Positions 7,312-14,399 of a stretch of DNA of 16,736 nucleotides are shown here, piece by piece. The stretch covers positions 1 to 16,736 of the forward strand of contig CAILBQ010000576.1 in NCBI GenBank assembly GCA_903832475.1, in the 5' to 3' direction. The stretch's first letter is position 1. The number at the start of each line of letters is the position of its first letter. The notes beneath the pieces were generated by a model. That model was given only the letters and a program-made list of their open reading frames with translations, was not told the DNA's origin and searched no databases. Origin of the DNA: an uncultured Acidobacteriota bacterium (GTDB lineage Bacteria > Acidobacteriota > Terriglobia > Terriglobales > Acidobacteriaceae). The translations under genes were made by a program, and so were the position numbers.

Positions 7312-7920
7312 TCAGCCGCCCTGCCTCGCGGCACGCACAGCGAGCCCCCGTCTCTGGATCGCCATCGCGAGCAACGCGGAACCCCCGAAAATCAAGTTGA
7401 TGCCAAGCAGCAGTCCGATGGCCCAGATGGAGGTACCCGGGAGCCCGGTGAGTATCAACGCGGCCAAACCCAAGTCGATTAGGCCGCTTGCAAACATCCA
7501 GCGCCAGCTCGCCGTTTGATTGCGTCGATGAGCTAGCGCAAACATGATCGACGCAAATCCTTCTAGGAGAAAGAACAAGATCAGGATCACGGTCAGCGAC
7601 ACCGCGCCGCTGAGCGGCCACCGCAGTAGCACCACTCCGGCGGTAATCGCCACAATTGCCGAGACCAATGACCAGACAAATCCCGCGGAGCGGCGATTGT
7701 ATAGTGTTGTCACCCCGCCGATGATGCCACTGAGCAGCAAGAGCCAGCCGACGAATATCTCGAAGGCGAGCGTGGCGATCGTCGGTAAGGCGATCGCGGT
7801 GATGCCGAGAAGTACCAACGCCACCCCTTCAACGACGAAGAGCCAGCGGTGCGAGCTCAATGGGCTGTCCGCTCGTTGAGCCAGGCCGCCAGTTGGGTTC
7901 ATGCTGCCTACAGTCTTCAT
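7312..7920 (-). CDS. hdeD: HdeD family acid-resistance membrane protein (DUF308)
   Basis: This 202-residue protein has six closely spaced hydrophobic helices: about WLFVVEGVALVLLGITAIAL, FEIFVGWLLLLSGIIGGVTTL, FVWSLVSAIVAITAGVVLL, VSLTVILILFFLLEGFASIM, WMFASGLIDLGLAALIL and SIWAIGLLLGINLIFGGSAL. The repeated pair-of-helices layout, with Gly-rich turns such as GLPGTSIWAIG, is characteristic of DUF308/HdeD. E. coli HdeD contributes to acid resistance at high cell density. The start could be the ATG at 7920 (preceded by GGGAAATTGAT) or the ATG at 7902; I prefer 7920. It is the first gene of a three-gene minus-strand operon. Confidence 0.85.
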   Translation of the reverse strand: MKTVGSMNPTGGLAQRADSPLSSHRWLFVVEGVALVLLGITAIALPTIATLAFEIFVGWLLLLSGIIGGVTTLYNRRSAGFVWSLVSAIVAITAGVVLLRWPLSGAVSLTVILILFFLLEGFASIMFALAHRRNQTASWRWMFASGLIDLGLAALILTGLPGTSIWAIGLLLGINLIFGGSALLAMAIQRRGLAVRAARQGG

Positions 7921-8157
7921 ATCAATTTCCCGTATGTTCCGGAATGCTGGGAGCGCCGTCCTCGTTCCAATTCCCTCATGTTGCCCTCCCAGGGGCCTGC
8001 CATGGAGATGTCACCAAGGTAGGATAATCGGCGCCGACAAGCGCGACTGTCTGGCAACGTACATGGGGTAGATGATTGTGTCTTCACTCCAGGCAATGCG
8101 GGCCATCGAACCGACCATCCGCCATCTCCAGCGCAACATGCCAGCCATTGTTCAACT

Positions 8158-8164
8158 GGAGGGA
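8158..8164 (+). promoter_or_regulatory. Strong ribosome binding site for a small gene
   Basis: GGAGGGA lies seven bases before the ATG at 8172. It is the main support for calling the small open frame a gene, and it excludes the longer upstream reading of the same frame (from 8076). Confidence 0.6.
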
Positions 8165-8171
8165 AGAATCC

Positions 8172-8357
8172 ATGTCAATTGGTAATGACTCTGCTTCAAG
8201 CCAGGACTCCGCGCGCCGCGCCCAGCGCACAGACCGTGCTTCGGTTATGACGGAGGCGCTCGGATCCGGGAATGATCCGCTCGGCAGCGAGGAGATCGAC
8301 GCGCAGATCCGTTGGTTCTTTGAAAATGCGCTGGAGCGGACGCCGCCGCGCCGATGA
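8172..8357 (+). CDS. Small hypothetical protein (61 aa)
   Basis: A strong ribosome binding site precedes the ATG, and the frame encodes 61 residues. The N-terminal half is polar and Ser/Ala/Arg-rich (MSIGNDSASSQDSARRAQR), probably disordered. The C-terminal half holds a possible amphipathic helix, EEIDAQIRWFFENALERTP. There is no signal peptide, membrane segment or cysteine. I do not recognise a family. It stands alone between the divergent hdeD operon and the convergent remains of a Crp/Fnr gene, ending 12 bp from the last trace of that pseudogene. The 251 bp between it and hdeD (7921-8171) hold no other gene I can support. A GATAAT-like -10 at about 8023-8028 is visible without a convincing -35. 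Confidence 0.45.
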   Translation: MSIGNDSASSQDSARRAQRTDRASVMTEALGSGNDPLGSEEIDAQIRWFFENALERTPPRR

Positions 8358-8369
8358 CGCGTAGAGAGC

Positions 8370-9035
8370 CTATAACGGGCGTTCTAGGCGGATCGACTCG
8401 GTCGCGGTTCGATTCGGAAGAAGCCGCACATGCTCCCTCCGTACCACCTAGTAGCATTCTGAGGTCCGCTTTTCGAGCCGAGGGCGATCTAACATGGTGA
8501 TGAGGCCGCGCTGATAGTGGAGGATGCCTGCAACGTTGTAATTTGCCGGCAGCTTCCGCTACGCCTCCTCGTCGGACGCCAAGCATATTGGCGACGAGTT
8601 CCTGCGTCATGAGGAGTTCATTGCCATGCAGCCGATCGAGACTAATCAAGAGCCATCGACAGAGCCGTTGGTCCAAAAAGTGACGCCGGTTGCATGCCGC
8701 GGTCTGCGTCATCTGCGTGATCAATGCCTGGGTATACCGCAGCATGGGGTGAAGGACTGGCAGTGCGAGTTGGAACTCGTGTTTCGTGAATTGCGCATCC
8801 ATTAGCAGCGCCCGGCACTCTGCACGACCGCACGGCTCGGGGTGGTGTCGCCACCCATGATCAGCGCAAATTCCACCATCCCCTCGCTACCAACGATGGA
8901 AAGCTCGGCGGGCGCCCCGTTCTCCAACACATAGAGCAATGAGACCATCGACGTCAGGGGAAAGTAGACCGACTGCGATTGCTTTTGCGCCTCGCGCAAG
9001 TTCACGCACTGTAATAGCTTGAAGTGCAGGGCGGC
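8370..9035 (-). pseudogene. Crp/Fnr family transcriptional regulator, decayed
   Basis: Protein traces of one regulator run through three reading frames. From right to left: VYFPLTSMVSLLYV and EGMVEFALIMGGDTTPSRAV (effector domain) end at a TAA near 8808. Four bases fewer than the family's usual spacing puts the next part in another frame: MDAQFTKHEF, LRYTQALITQMTQTAACNR, LDQRLCRWLLISLDRL, then the helix-turn-helix MTQELVANMLGVRRGGVAEA and AGKLQ. At about 8535 one extra base shifts the frame again, to AGILHYQRGLITMLDRPRLE, which meets an in-frame TAG (after SECY) before a last trace, VVRREHVRLLPN. The N-terminal part of the cAMP-type domain is also missing or shortened. Members with this MGGxTTPSRAVVQ signature are common stress or redox regulators in Proteobacteria. 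It is almost certainly non-functional as it stands. Confidence 0.85.
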
Positions 9036-9066
9036 GTCGGTTTAAAACGAAGTGCCGCCGACGGAG

Positions 9067-9453
9067 TTATCGAACGTCGCCGGTCGATGGCCCTTGCTCC
9101 TCAGACATGGTCCCGAGCGCCTGCGGGCATGCCTGCAACCGCTCGATCGATATCGGCAGGCCGCTGACATCGGAGAATCCATAAGTACCTTCGTCGAGCT
9201 TGGCAAGTGCTCGATCGATCGTGATCAGCTGTGGACCAAGTTGACTCGACAAACTCCGGTCATTGTCTGTGATGGCGAGGTCCTGCGCTAGGTCCTCGAT
9301 TTCATTGGCGTGATCTTGGTCCGCCGACAGCACCTGTCGCGCCTCCTCCGCATCGCGATCCATTGACCGTGACAGATCGGTGCGTAGCGCGACGAGCCGC
9401 TTCCTCTGGCTGGCGAGGAAAGAGGGATCGAGGGCGGGCTGGGGAGTGGTCAT
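9067..9453 (-). CDS. TraR/DksA family protein lacking the zinc-finger cysteines
   Basis: This 128-residue protein consists of a long N-terminal helical hairpin (about 11-88) followed by the DksA C-terminal fold LDEGTYGFSDVSGLPISIERLQACP (86-110). Aligned by spacing with E. coli DksA, the four zinc cysteines become S94, S97, T115 and E118, so no metal site remains. The coiled-coil tip motif DxxDxA is kept as E51-x2-D54-x-A56. DksA-type proteins enter the RNA polymerase secondary channel and, with ppGpp, redirect transcription in starvation or stress. The ATG overlaps the upstream stop by 4 bp (ATGA), indicating translational coupling to the SpoIIAA/DJ-1 fusion gene, and AAGGGAAA lies upstream. 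Cysteine-free small DksA homologues are known, but their role is unclear. Confidence 0.8.
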   Translation of the reverse strand: MTTPQPALDPSFLASQRKRLVALRTDLSRSMDRDAEEARQVLSADQDHANEIEDLAQDLAITDNDRSLSSQLGPQLITIDRALAKLDEGTYGFSDVSGLPISIERLQACPQALGTMSEEQGPSTGDVR

Positions 9454-10514
9454 TTGGGGGTTTCCCTTAGGAGGGCAAGCAGCGCCTGCGCGGCGGGGCC
9501 GGACGAGGCGGGATTCTGGCCGGTGATCAACAAGCCATCGGTCATAACGTGCACCTGCCAGTCGGGCGCCTTGGAGTACTGTCCACCCGCGGCGATCAGC
9601 ATGTCCTCGACGCGGAAGGGCACAATGGCGCTCAATCCGACCGCTGCCTCTTCCGTGTTCGAAAAGCCCGTCACGGATTTGCCGTGTACCAGCAACTCGC
9701 CACCCGCGGACTTTACGTGGCGCAGCGCACCGGGTGCGTGGCAGACCGCCGCGACCGGCTTGCCGGCCGCGAGCATAGCCTCGATCAGCGCAATCGATCG
9801 GGGGTCCTCGGCCAGATCCCACAACGGGCCATGCCCGCCGGGATAAAACACTGCGTCGAAGTCCCGCGCCGCAAGGGTACTAAGCGGCAGCGTGTGCGCC
9901 AACTGTGTGTTTGCGACAGCATCCGACTTGAAGCGCATGGTTGCGGCGCTTGCCGCCGCCTCCCCGTCGCTGGCCGGATCGAGCGGTGGTTGTCCGCCCT
10001 TCGGCGAGGCGAGGGTGACGCTCGCACCGGCGTCCTTGAAGACGTAGTAGGGCGCCGCGAGTTCCTCCAGCCAAAACCCCGTCTTCCGGCCGGTCGTGCC
10101 GAGTTGCTCATGTGAAGTCAGTACCACCAATACCCGCACCGCCGTCCGCCCGCAGGTCCGCAGCCAGCGCAATGCCGCGTCGCGTTGGCCAAACGGCAAC
10201 AGGCGGATATCCGCGGCCACGAACGGTTCGGACAGCAATTCCACCGCATGGGCGATCGGACTGTCGGTCACGAGTGCAATACGTTCGATACGGCGCTGGT
10301 GGTCGCGCAAGAATCGCAGGTGAGCGGACAAGGCGGCGAAGCTGTCCCATCCGGGGAACGCCTGTGACTCGATCAGCAATCCGCCGAGGGTGCCGTGGGT
10401 GTTCAGGTAGGCGTCGGCGAAACGTGCGAGGCCTGCGAAATCCTCCACGGTCAGTGCACCTGACGGCGCCACGCGCAAGATTCCTCCCGGTTCGACGATC
10501 GAATATTCAAGCAT
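9450..10514 (-). CDS. SpoIIAA-like domain fused to DJ-1/PfpI (Hsp31-like) domain
   Basis: This 354-residue two-domain protein is soluble, with no signal peptide. Residues 1 to about 120 match SpoIIAA-like/STAS proteins (MLEYSIVEPGGILRVAPSG, LIESQAFPGW, RIERIALVTDS, ending AALRWL), which normally occur alone at this length. Residues 126-354 form a complete DJ-1/PfpI class I amidotransferase-like domain of the Hsp31/YhbO-type: VLVVLTSHEQLG, TGFWLEELAAPYYVFKDAG, TLASPKGGQPPLDP, YPGGHGPLWDL, and the nucleophile elbow AAVCHAPGAL with C258-H259. E150 is the likely acidic partner. Relatives act as glyoxalases, proposed protein deglycases, or chaperones. The ATG at 10514 has AGGAA six bases upstream. 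The gene overlaps the DksA-like gene by 4 bp. The start of the DJ-1 part is not preceded by its own start codon, so the fusion looks genuine. Confidence 0.82.
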   Translation of the reverse strand: MLEYSIVEPGGILRVAPSGALTVEDFAGLARFADAYLNTHGTLGGLLIESQAFPGWDSFAALSAHLRFLRDHQRRIERIALVTDSPIAHAVELLSEPFVAADIRLLPFGQRDAALRWLRTCGRTAVRVLVVLTSHEQLGTTGRKTGFWLEELAAPYYVFKDAGASVTLASPKGGQPPLDPASDGEAAASAATMRFKSDAVANTQLAHTLPLSTLAARDFDAVFYPGGHGPLWDLAEDPRSIALIEAMLAAGKPVAAVCHAPGALRHVKSAGGELLVHGKSVTGFSNTEEAAVGLSAIVPFRVEDMLIAAGGQYSKAPDWQVHVMTDGLLITGQNPASSGPAAQALLALLRETPK

Positions 10515-10600
10515 GTGGTTTTCCTGGGGATCCCGCAGCGGTTTGCCATCCTCTCGCCGAAGGAACCAGCGCGATCATACTGAGATCGTCAGCATCCGTT

Positions 10601-10616
10601 GGTGCGGCGGCGCACC
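10601..10616. repeat. Short GC-rich inverted repeat in intergenic region
   Basis: GGTGCG-GCGG-CGCACC forms a 6-bp stem with a 4-base loop, 26 bp beyond the stop of the alpha/beta hydrolase on its strand. No T-run follows, so an intrinsic terminator is not established. The rest of the 127-bp gap (10515-10641) probably holds the promoter of the SpoIIAA/DJ-1 gene, but no clear hexamer pair is visible. Confidence 0.3.
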
Positions 10617-10641
10617 GAGATTCGTAGGGGGCGGCGCCCGA

Positions 10642-11562
10642 TCAAGGTCGCAGGAACTTGGCGACGATCGCCACGGATTGGAGCGGTAGTTCCTCTTGTG
10701 GGAGATGGCCGACGCCGGCTAGCCACTCGATCTGGCTGCTCGGAATAGCGCTCGCGAACTCCTGAGCCTGGCTGGGTCGGACAATTCGGTCGCGGGTTCC
10801 CCAGACAATTAATGTCGGCGCACTAACCGTGGCCAATGTCGAGCGGGGATCCGATACACGAATCTGCGACCAGCGGGCGAGCAGCGCGGCTCGCACTCCT
10901 GGGGCCCGCAGCATGTCATCGTATCGTGCCACGATTGCGCCACGCAGGCGCCTAGGGTTCCCATAAGCGATTGCCAGGTCGACCCAGAGCAAAATCTTAG
11001 GCATCGTGTATCGCAGCAGCGGGGCCCATGCCGGTGGACCCGCGTTCAGGACGAATGCGGGAGCGTTGCCCGCGAATCCGTCGGGCGACACCAGCACCAG
11101 CCTGCGTACCGAATGAGGGAACTTTGCGGCAAACTCCCAGGCGTAGCGGCCGCCCAGCGAGTGCCCGACGAGATCCACGCGTTCGAGACCGATATGCTGC
11201 AACAACGCCGCGAGAATCAGGAGGCTGCGCTCATCCGAATAACTCCCGGTGGGATCAGGGCCGGTCAGCCCGAAGCCAGGAAGATCGAAACACAGGATCC
11301 GATGCGCGGACACGAGCGCCTCGCACCAACGATCCCAGGTCTGCAGGCTCGCACCGAAGCCGTGCAACATCACGATGGGCGGTGCCGATGGATCTCCCTG
11401 ATCGCGAACCCACAGACGGATGCCGGCGATCTCAAGGACCGCATCGTGAGGCCCGGCGTACCGGGCCAGCAGCACCGCGCGCCGCAGGTCCGGAGTCCAC
11501 AGCGCCCATCCGAGGACGGCGATGATCAGCGGTAGAAGCCCCAACAGCAACAGCGAGGTCAT
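10642..11562 (-). CDS. Membrane-anchored alpha/beta hydrolase
   Basis: This protein has 306 residues from the ATG at 11562, where an N-terminal hydrophobic segment (about 3-22, LLLLGLLPLIIAVLGWALW) begins. It is probably an uncleaved anchor, with the catalytic domain in the periplasm or at the membrane. The alpha/beta hydrolase fold is clear: HGFGAS oxyanion region at 67-72, DLPGFGLT at 93-100, nucleophile elbow GHSLGG with S135, acid D258 in WGTRDRIV, and H286 in GVGHLPQEE. Substrate specificity cannot be read from the sequence; esterases, lipases, epoxide hydrolases and C-C hydrolases share this pattern. The open frame extends further upstream into Arg/Ser-rich sequence without homology, so that part was left out. 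It starts 28 bp after the debris of an alcohol dehydrogenase on the same strand. Confidence 0.82.
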   Translation of the reverse strand: MTSLLLLGLLPLIIAVLGWALWTPDLRRAVLLARYAGPHDAVLEIAGIRLWVRDQGDPSAPPIVMLHGFGASLQTWDRWCEALVSAHRILCFDLPGFGLTGPDPTGSYSDERSLLILAALLQHIGLERVDLVGHSLGGRYAWEFAAKFPHSVRRLVLVSPDGFAGNAPAFVLNAGPPAWAPLLRYTMPKILLWVDLAIAYGNPRRLRGAIVARYDDMLRAPGVRAALLARWSQIRVSDPRSTLATVSAPTLIVWGTRDRIVRPSQAQEFASAIPSSQIEWLAGVGHLPQEELPLQSVAIVAKFLRP

Positions 11563-11590
11563 GGAGCGCTCATGACTGCGGGGATGTCCG

Positions 11591-11957
11591 TCACGGTACG
11601 AGGACCGCGGCGCCCTCGAAGCGCCAGGCGCGCTGGCCCTTGAGCGCTTCATTGGCTTGCCGCAACGGATAGATCGCGGTCTGCATGGCGATCCCGATCT
11701 CCGGCGCGAGGCGCAGGAAAGCGAGGCCATGCTTGCGCGTCAGGTTCGCTGCCGACAGCAGATCGCGCTCCTCCCATAGGATGGAGTACAGAAGGGCCGG
11801 GATATCACTCATGTGGATCCCGGCGCATACCACGCGCCAACCCTGCGAACGGATCGCACCGCAGTCGGAACCACTGTGGCGACCCGCGCAAAGATAATCG
11901 CCGCGTCCCGCGCTTGGGCGCCAACTCATCCGAGCTGCCGGCCCAGACCACGCCCAC
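11591..11957 (-). pseudogene. C-terminal remnant of a zinc-type alcohol dehydrogenase, frameshifted
   Basis: Traces of the C-terminal third of a zinc-binding alcohol dehydrogenase run through three frames. They are VGVVWAGSSDELAP (to about 11912), then RDAAIIFARVATVVP and AVRSVRRVG (about 11918-11842), then WRVVCAGIHMSDIPALLYSI, LTRKHGLAFLRLAPEIG, YPLRQANEAL and FEGAAVLVP to the stop at 11591. No N-terminal catalytic domain or zinc ligands are present. The sequence differs from the C-terminus of the adjacent intact alcohol dehydrogenase, so this belongs to another subfamily rather than a simple duplication of that gene. It begins about 30 bp after that gene's stop. A short protein from the ATG at about 11812 is possible but would lack any active site. 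Confidence 0.78.
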
Positions 11958-11987
11958 GCTGCGCGCTCAGCAGGGCGGTTGCATCGT

Positions 11988-13013
11988 TCACTGGAACTGC
12001 AAGACCACACGGGCTGGGACGTCGCCGTGTTCCAGCCGCTTGAACACAGCATTGATCGCGCTCAAAGGCTGCAATTCGATATTTGCCTTGACCTTGCCCT
12101 CGACCGCGAAGCTCAAGGATTCCGCGAGATCCTCGCGGTTGCCGACGAAGGAGCCGCGGATACTGATGCAGTTGGCCACGACTTCGAACAGCGGTACCGG
12201 GAAATCGCCGGGTGGAATGCCGACGAGCACACAGATGCCGTGTTTGCGTGTCATGCCGACGCCTTGTTTGAACGCGGGGATCGAGGGCGCCGTGATCAGA
12301 ACGCCGTGCGCGCCGCCAGCAGTCGCCTTCCTCACCGCGGCGACAGGATCACCTACGGTTGCATTCACCGTGGCATCCGCTCCCAGGGTCTTTGCGAGCG
12401 CGAGCTTGCCGTCCTCGATGTCGACCGCGCAGACGTTCAGACCCATATGCTTCGCATATTGGATGGCCAGATGTCCGAGGCCACCGATCCCGGAGATCAC
12501 GACCCACTCGCCCGGCCTAGCCTCGGTCTGCTTCAGGCCCTTGTAGCTGGTTACGCCGGCGCAGATGATCGGCGCGGCCGCCGCAGCGGAAAGCCCTGCC
12601 GGGATATGGGCGACATAGTTTGGATCCGCGAGCAGGTACTCGGCGAAGGCACCGTTGACGGTGTAGCCGGTGAAAATTTCCGACGCGCAGATCGTTTCCC
12701 AGGCCGTGAGGCAATATTCGCAGTGACCACAGGCGCTGTGCAGCCAGGGCACGCCCACCCGATCGCCTTCCCGAACGAGGGTCACGCCGGGGCCAACGGC
12801 GCTCACACGGCCGATTCCCTCATGCCCCGGGATAAACGGCAACGTCGGCTTGACAGGCCAGTCGCCGCCCGCGGCGTGGACATCCGTGTGGCATACGCCG
12901 CAGGCCTCGGTCTTCACCAGGATCTGTCCTGGTCCGGGCATCGGAATGTCCCATTCGCGCAGCACCAGCGCTTTGCCGAAGCTTTCGACCATCGCAACCT
13001 GCATCTTTGGCAT
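11988..13013 (-). CDS. adhP: Zinc-dependent alcohol dehydrogenase, AdhP type
   Basis: This 341-residue medium-chain dehydrogenase oxidises primary alcohols to aldehydes with NAD, or runs in reverse. The catalytic zinc ligands are visible as C41 in ACGVCHTDVHAAGGDWP and H64-E65 in PGHEGIGRV. The structural zinc lobe is C95, C98, C101 and C109 (CGHCEYCLTAWETIC). The cofactor-binding motif is GIGGLGHLAIQYAKHMG, followed by VCAVDIED, whose Asp favours NAD over NADP. Length and motifs match the ethanol/propanol-preferring AdhP family. It starts 3 bp after the stop of the aldehyde dehydrogenase gene, so the two form an operon that could take an alcohol through the aldehyde to the acid. An ATG three codons downstream is an alternative start. 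Confidence 0.93.
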   Translation of the reverse strand: MPKMQVAMVESFGKALVLREWDIPMPGPGQILVKTEACGVCHTDVHAAGGDWPVKPTLPFIPGHEGIGRVSAVGPGVTLVREGDRVGVPWLHSACGHCEYCLTAWETICASEIFTGYTVNGAFAEYLLADPNYVAHIPAGLSAAAAAPIICAGVTSYKGLKQTEARPGEWVVISGIGGLGHLAIQYAKHMGLNVCAVDIEDGKLALAKTLGADATVNATVGDPVAAVRKATAGGAHGVLITAPSIPAFKQGVGMTRKHGICVLVGIPPGDFPVPLFEVVANCISIRGSFVGNREDLAESLSFAVEGKVKANIELQPLSAINAVFKRLEHGDVPARVVLQFQ

Positions 13014-13016
13014 GGC

Positions 13017-14399
13017 TCAAGCCGGTGCGTCGAGGTGCGCGGTACGGATGAGTTTCTTGTTGACGAACTCCTGGATGCCCATATCGCCGAGCTCGCGGCC
13101 ATACCCGGAATCCTTGATGCCGCCGAATGGTAGTTCGGCATCCGCCCAGGATATGTTGTTGATGAACATCATCCCGGTCTCGATACGAGTCGCGACGCGC
13201 TTGCCGCGCGCCTCGTCCCGAGTGAACACCGAGCCGCCCAGGCCGAAATCCGAGGCGTTCGCGAGCGCGATCGCCGCATCCTCGTCCTTGACCCGAAAGA
13301 ACAACGCCACGGGGCCGAAGAATTCCTGGCGAAACGCCGGGTTCTCGGGCTTGATGTCGGTAAGAATCGACGGTTCCATGTAGGAGCCCGGCCGGTCGAT
13401 GCGCTTGCCACCCAGGACAAGCTTCGCGCCCCCGGCAACGGCCTCGTTGACCTGCGCAAGGAGTTGTGTCAGCGCGGACTCACTCGAGAGGGGGCCGAGC
13501 GTCGTCTTCTCGTCCATTGGATCCCCGGGCCTCAGCGCATTGAGGGCGGCGGTGAACCTTGCGAGAAATTCAGCGGCGAGCGATTCGACAACGATGAAGC
13601 GCTTGGCGGCGCAACAAGTCTGGCCGGTGTTGTACATGCGGCCCCAGACAGCCCACTTGATCGTGTGCTCCAAGTCCGCATCTTCAAGCACGATGAAGGC
13701 GTCGCTGCCGCCGAGTTCCATGGATGAAACCTTCAGGTTCTTGCCGGCGCGGGCGGCAAGGCTGCGCCCTGCAGCGACGCTCCCCGTCAGCGCCACGCCC
13801 TTGATGCGCGGATCGTCGATGATCGCATCGCTCTGGTCATGCGAGATCAGGAGGTTCGTATAGAGGCCGGTCGGCGCACCCGCTTCGATCAAGAGCTGCT
13901 CGAATGCGATCGCACATTGCGGCACGCAGCTCGCATGCTTGACTAGGAGCACGTTGCCCGCCATCAGATGCGGGCCGGCAACACGCGCCAACTGGTAGTA
14001 GGGGAAGTTCCACGGCTCGACACAGAAGATCACGCCGATCGGGCTGCTCTCCATGTGCGCCTCGCCGATGGTCGGATGCAGCTTCACGGGCGCGAGGAAT
14101 TTCTGTGCATTCTTCGCGTAATAGGCGAGAATTCGCGAGCTGAACTCCACCTCGCCGCGCGCCTCGCTGATGCGCTTGCCCATCTCGATTGTCATCGGCT
14201 TCGCAAAATCATCGACACGGGCGGCGAGGATGGCCGCGGCACGCGAGATGATCACCGCGCGCTCGGCGTAGGTCCCATGCCGCCAGTTTTCGTAGCACTT
14301 CGCAGCCTCCGCAATTTTACCCTCAAATTCCCCGTCGGTGATTTCCGGGAATGACTTGACGAGCTTGCCCGTGGCCGGATTGAAGCTTTGATAGCTCAT
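13017..14399 (-). CDS. NAD(P)-dependent aldehyde dehydrogenase, succinate-semialdehyde dehydrogenase-like
   Basis: The ATG at 14399 begins MSYQSFNPATGKLVKSF, the family's usual N-terminus, with AGGA at good distance upstream; length is 460 residues. The fold signatures are complete: EPWNFPYYQ at 128-136, the GSVAAG cofactor turn at 206-211, general base E228 in MELGGSDAF, catalytic C262 in NTGQTCCAAKR, PEFFGP-like QEFFGPVALFFRV, and LPFGGIKDSGYGRELG near the end. This length and set of motifs resemble the short succinate-semialdehyde dehydrogenases (GabD/Sad-like), which lack a leader, but the substrate is not certain. An in-frame extension to 14453 or 14609 exists without homology. It is the first gene of an operon with adhP and is divergent from the BON-domain gene. 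Confidence 0.9.
   Translation of the reverse strand: MSYQSFNPATGKLVKSFPEITDGEFEGKIAEAAKCYENWRHGTYAERAVIISRAAAILAARVDDFAKPMTIEMGKRISEARGEVEFSSRILAYYAKNAQKFLAPVKLHPTIGEAHMESSPIGVIFCVEPWNFPYYQLARVAGPHLMAGNVLLVKHASCVPQCAIAFEQLLIEAGAPTGLYTNLLISHDQSDAIIDDPRIKGVALTGSVAAGRSLAARAGKNLKVSSMELGGSDAFIVLEDADLEHTIKWAVWGRMYNTGQTCCAAKRFIVVESLAAEFLARFTAALNALRPGDPMDEKTTLGPLSSESALTQLLAQVNEAVAGGAKLVLGGKRIDRPGSYMEPSILTDIKPENPAFRQEFFGPVALFFRVKDEDAAIALANASDFGLGGSVFTRDEARGKRVATRIETGMMFINNISWADAELPFGGIKDSGYGRELGDMGIQEFVNKKLIRTAHLDAPA

Noticed and set aside
8245..8802. Intact 185-residue regulator gene
   Set aside because: Only its first about 89 codons carry Crp/Fnr similarity. The rest is out-of-frame translation of the same family's C-terminus, so it is part of a pseudogene.
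10601..10641. Intrinsic terminator after the alpha/beta hydrolase
   Set aside because: The hairpins here (10601-10616 and a GGGC/GCCC stem near the stop) are not followed by a T-run on the minus strand.
11979..13133. 384-codon open frame on the + strand opposite adhP
   Set aside because: It mirrors the codon structure of a clearly conserved dehydrogenase and shows no recognisable domain; high GC keeps the antisense frame open.
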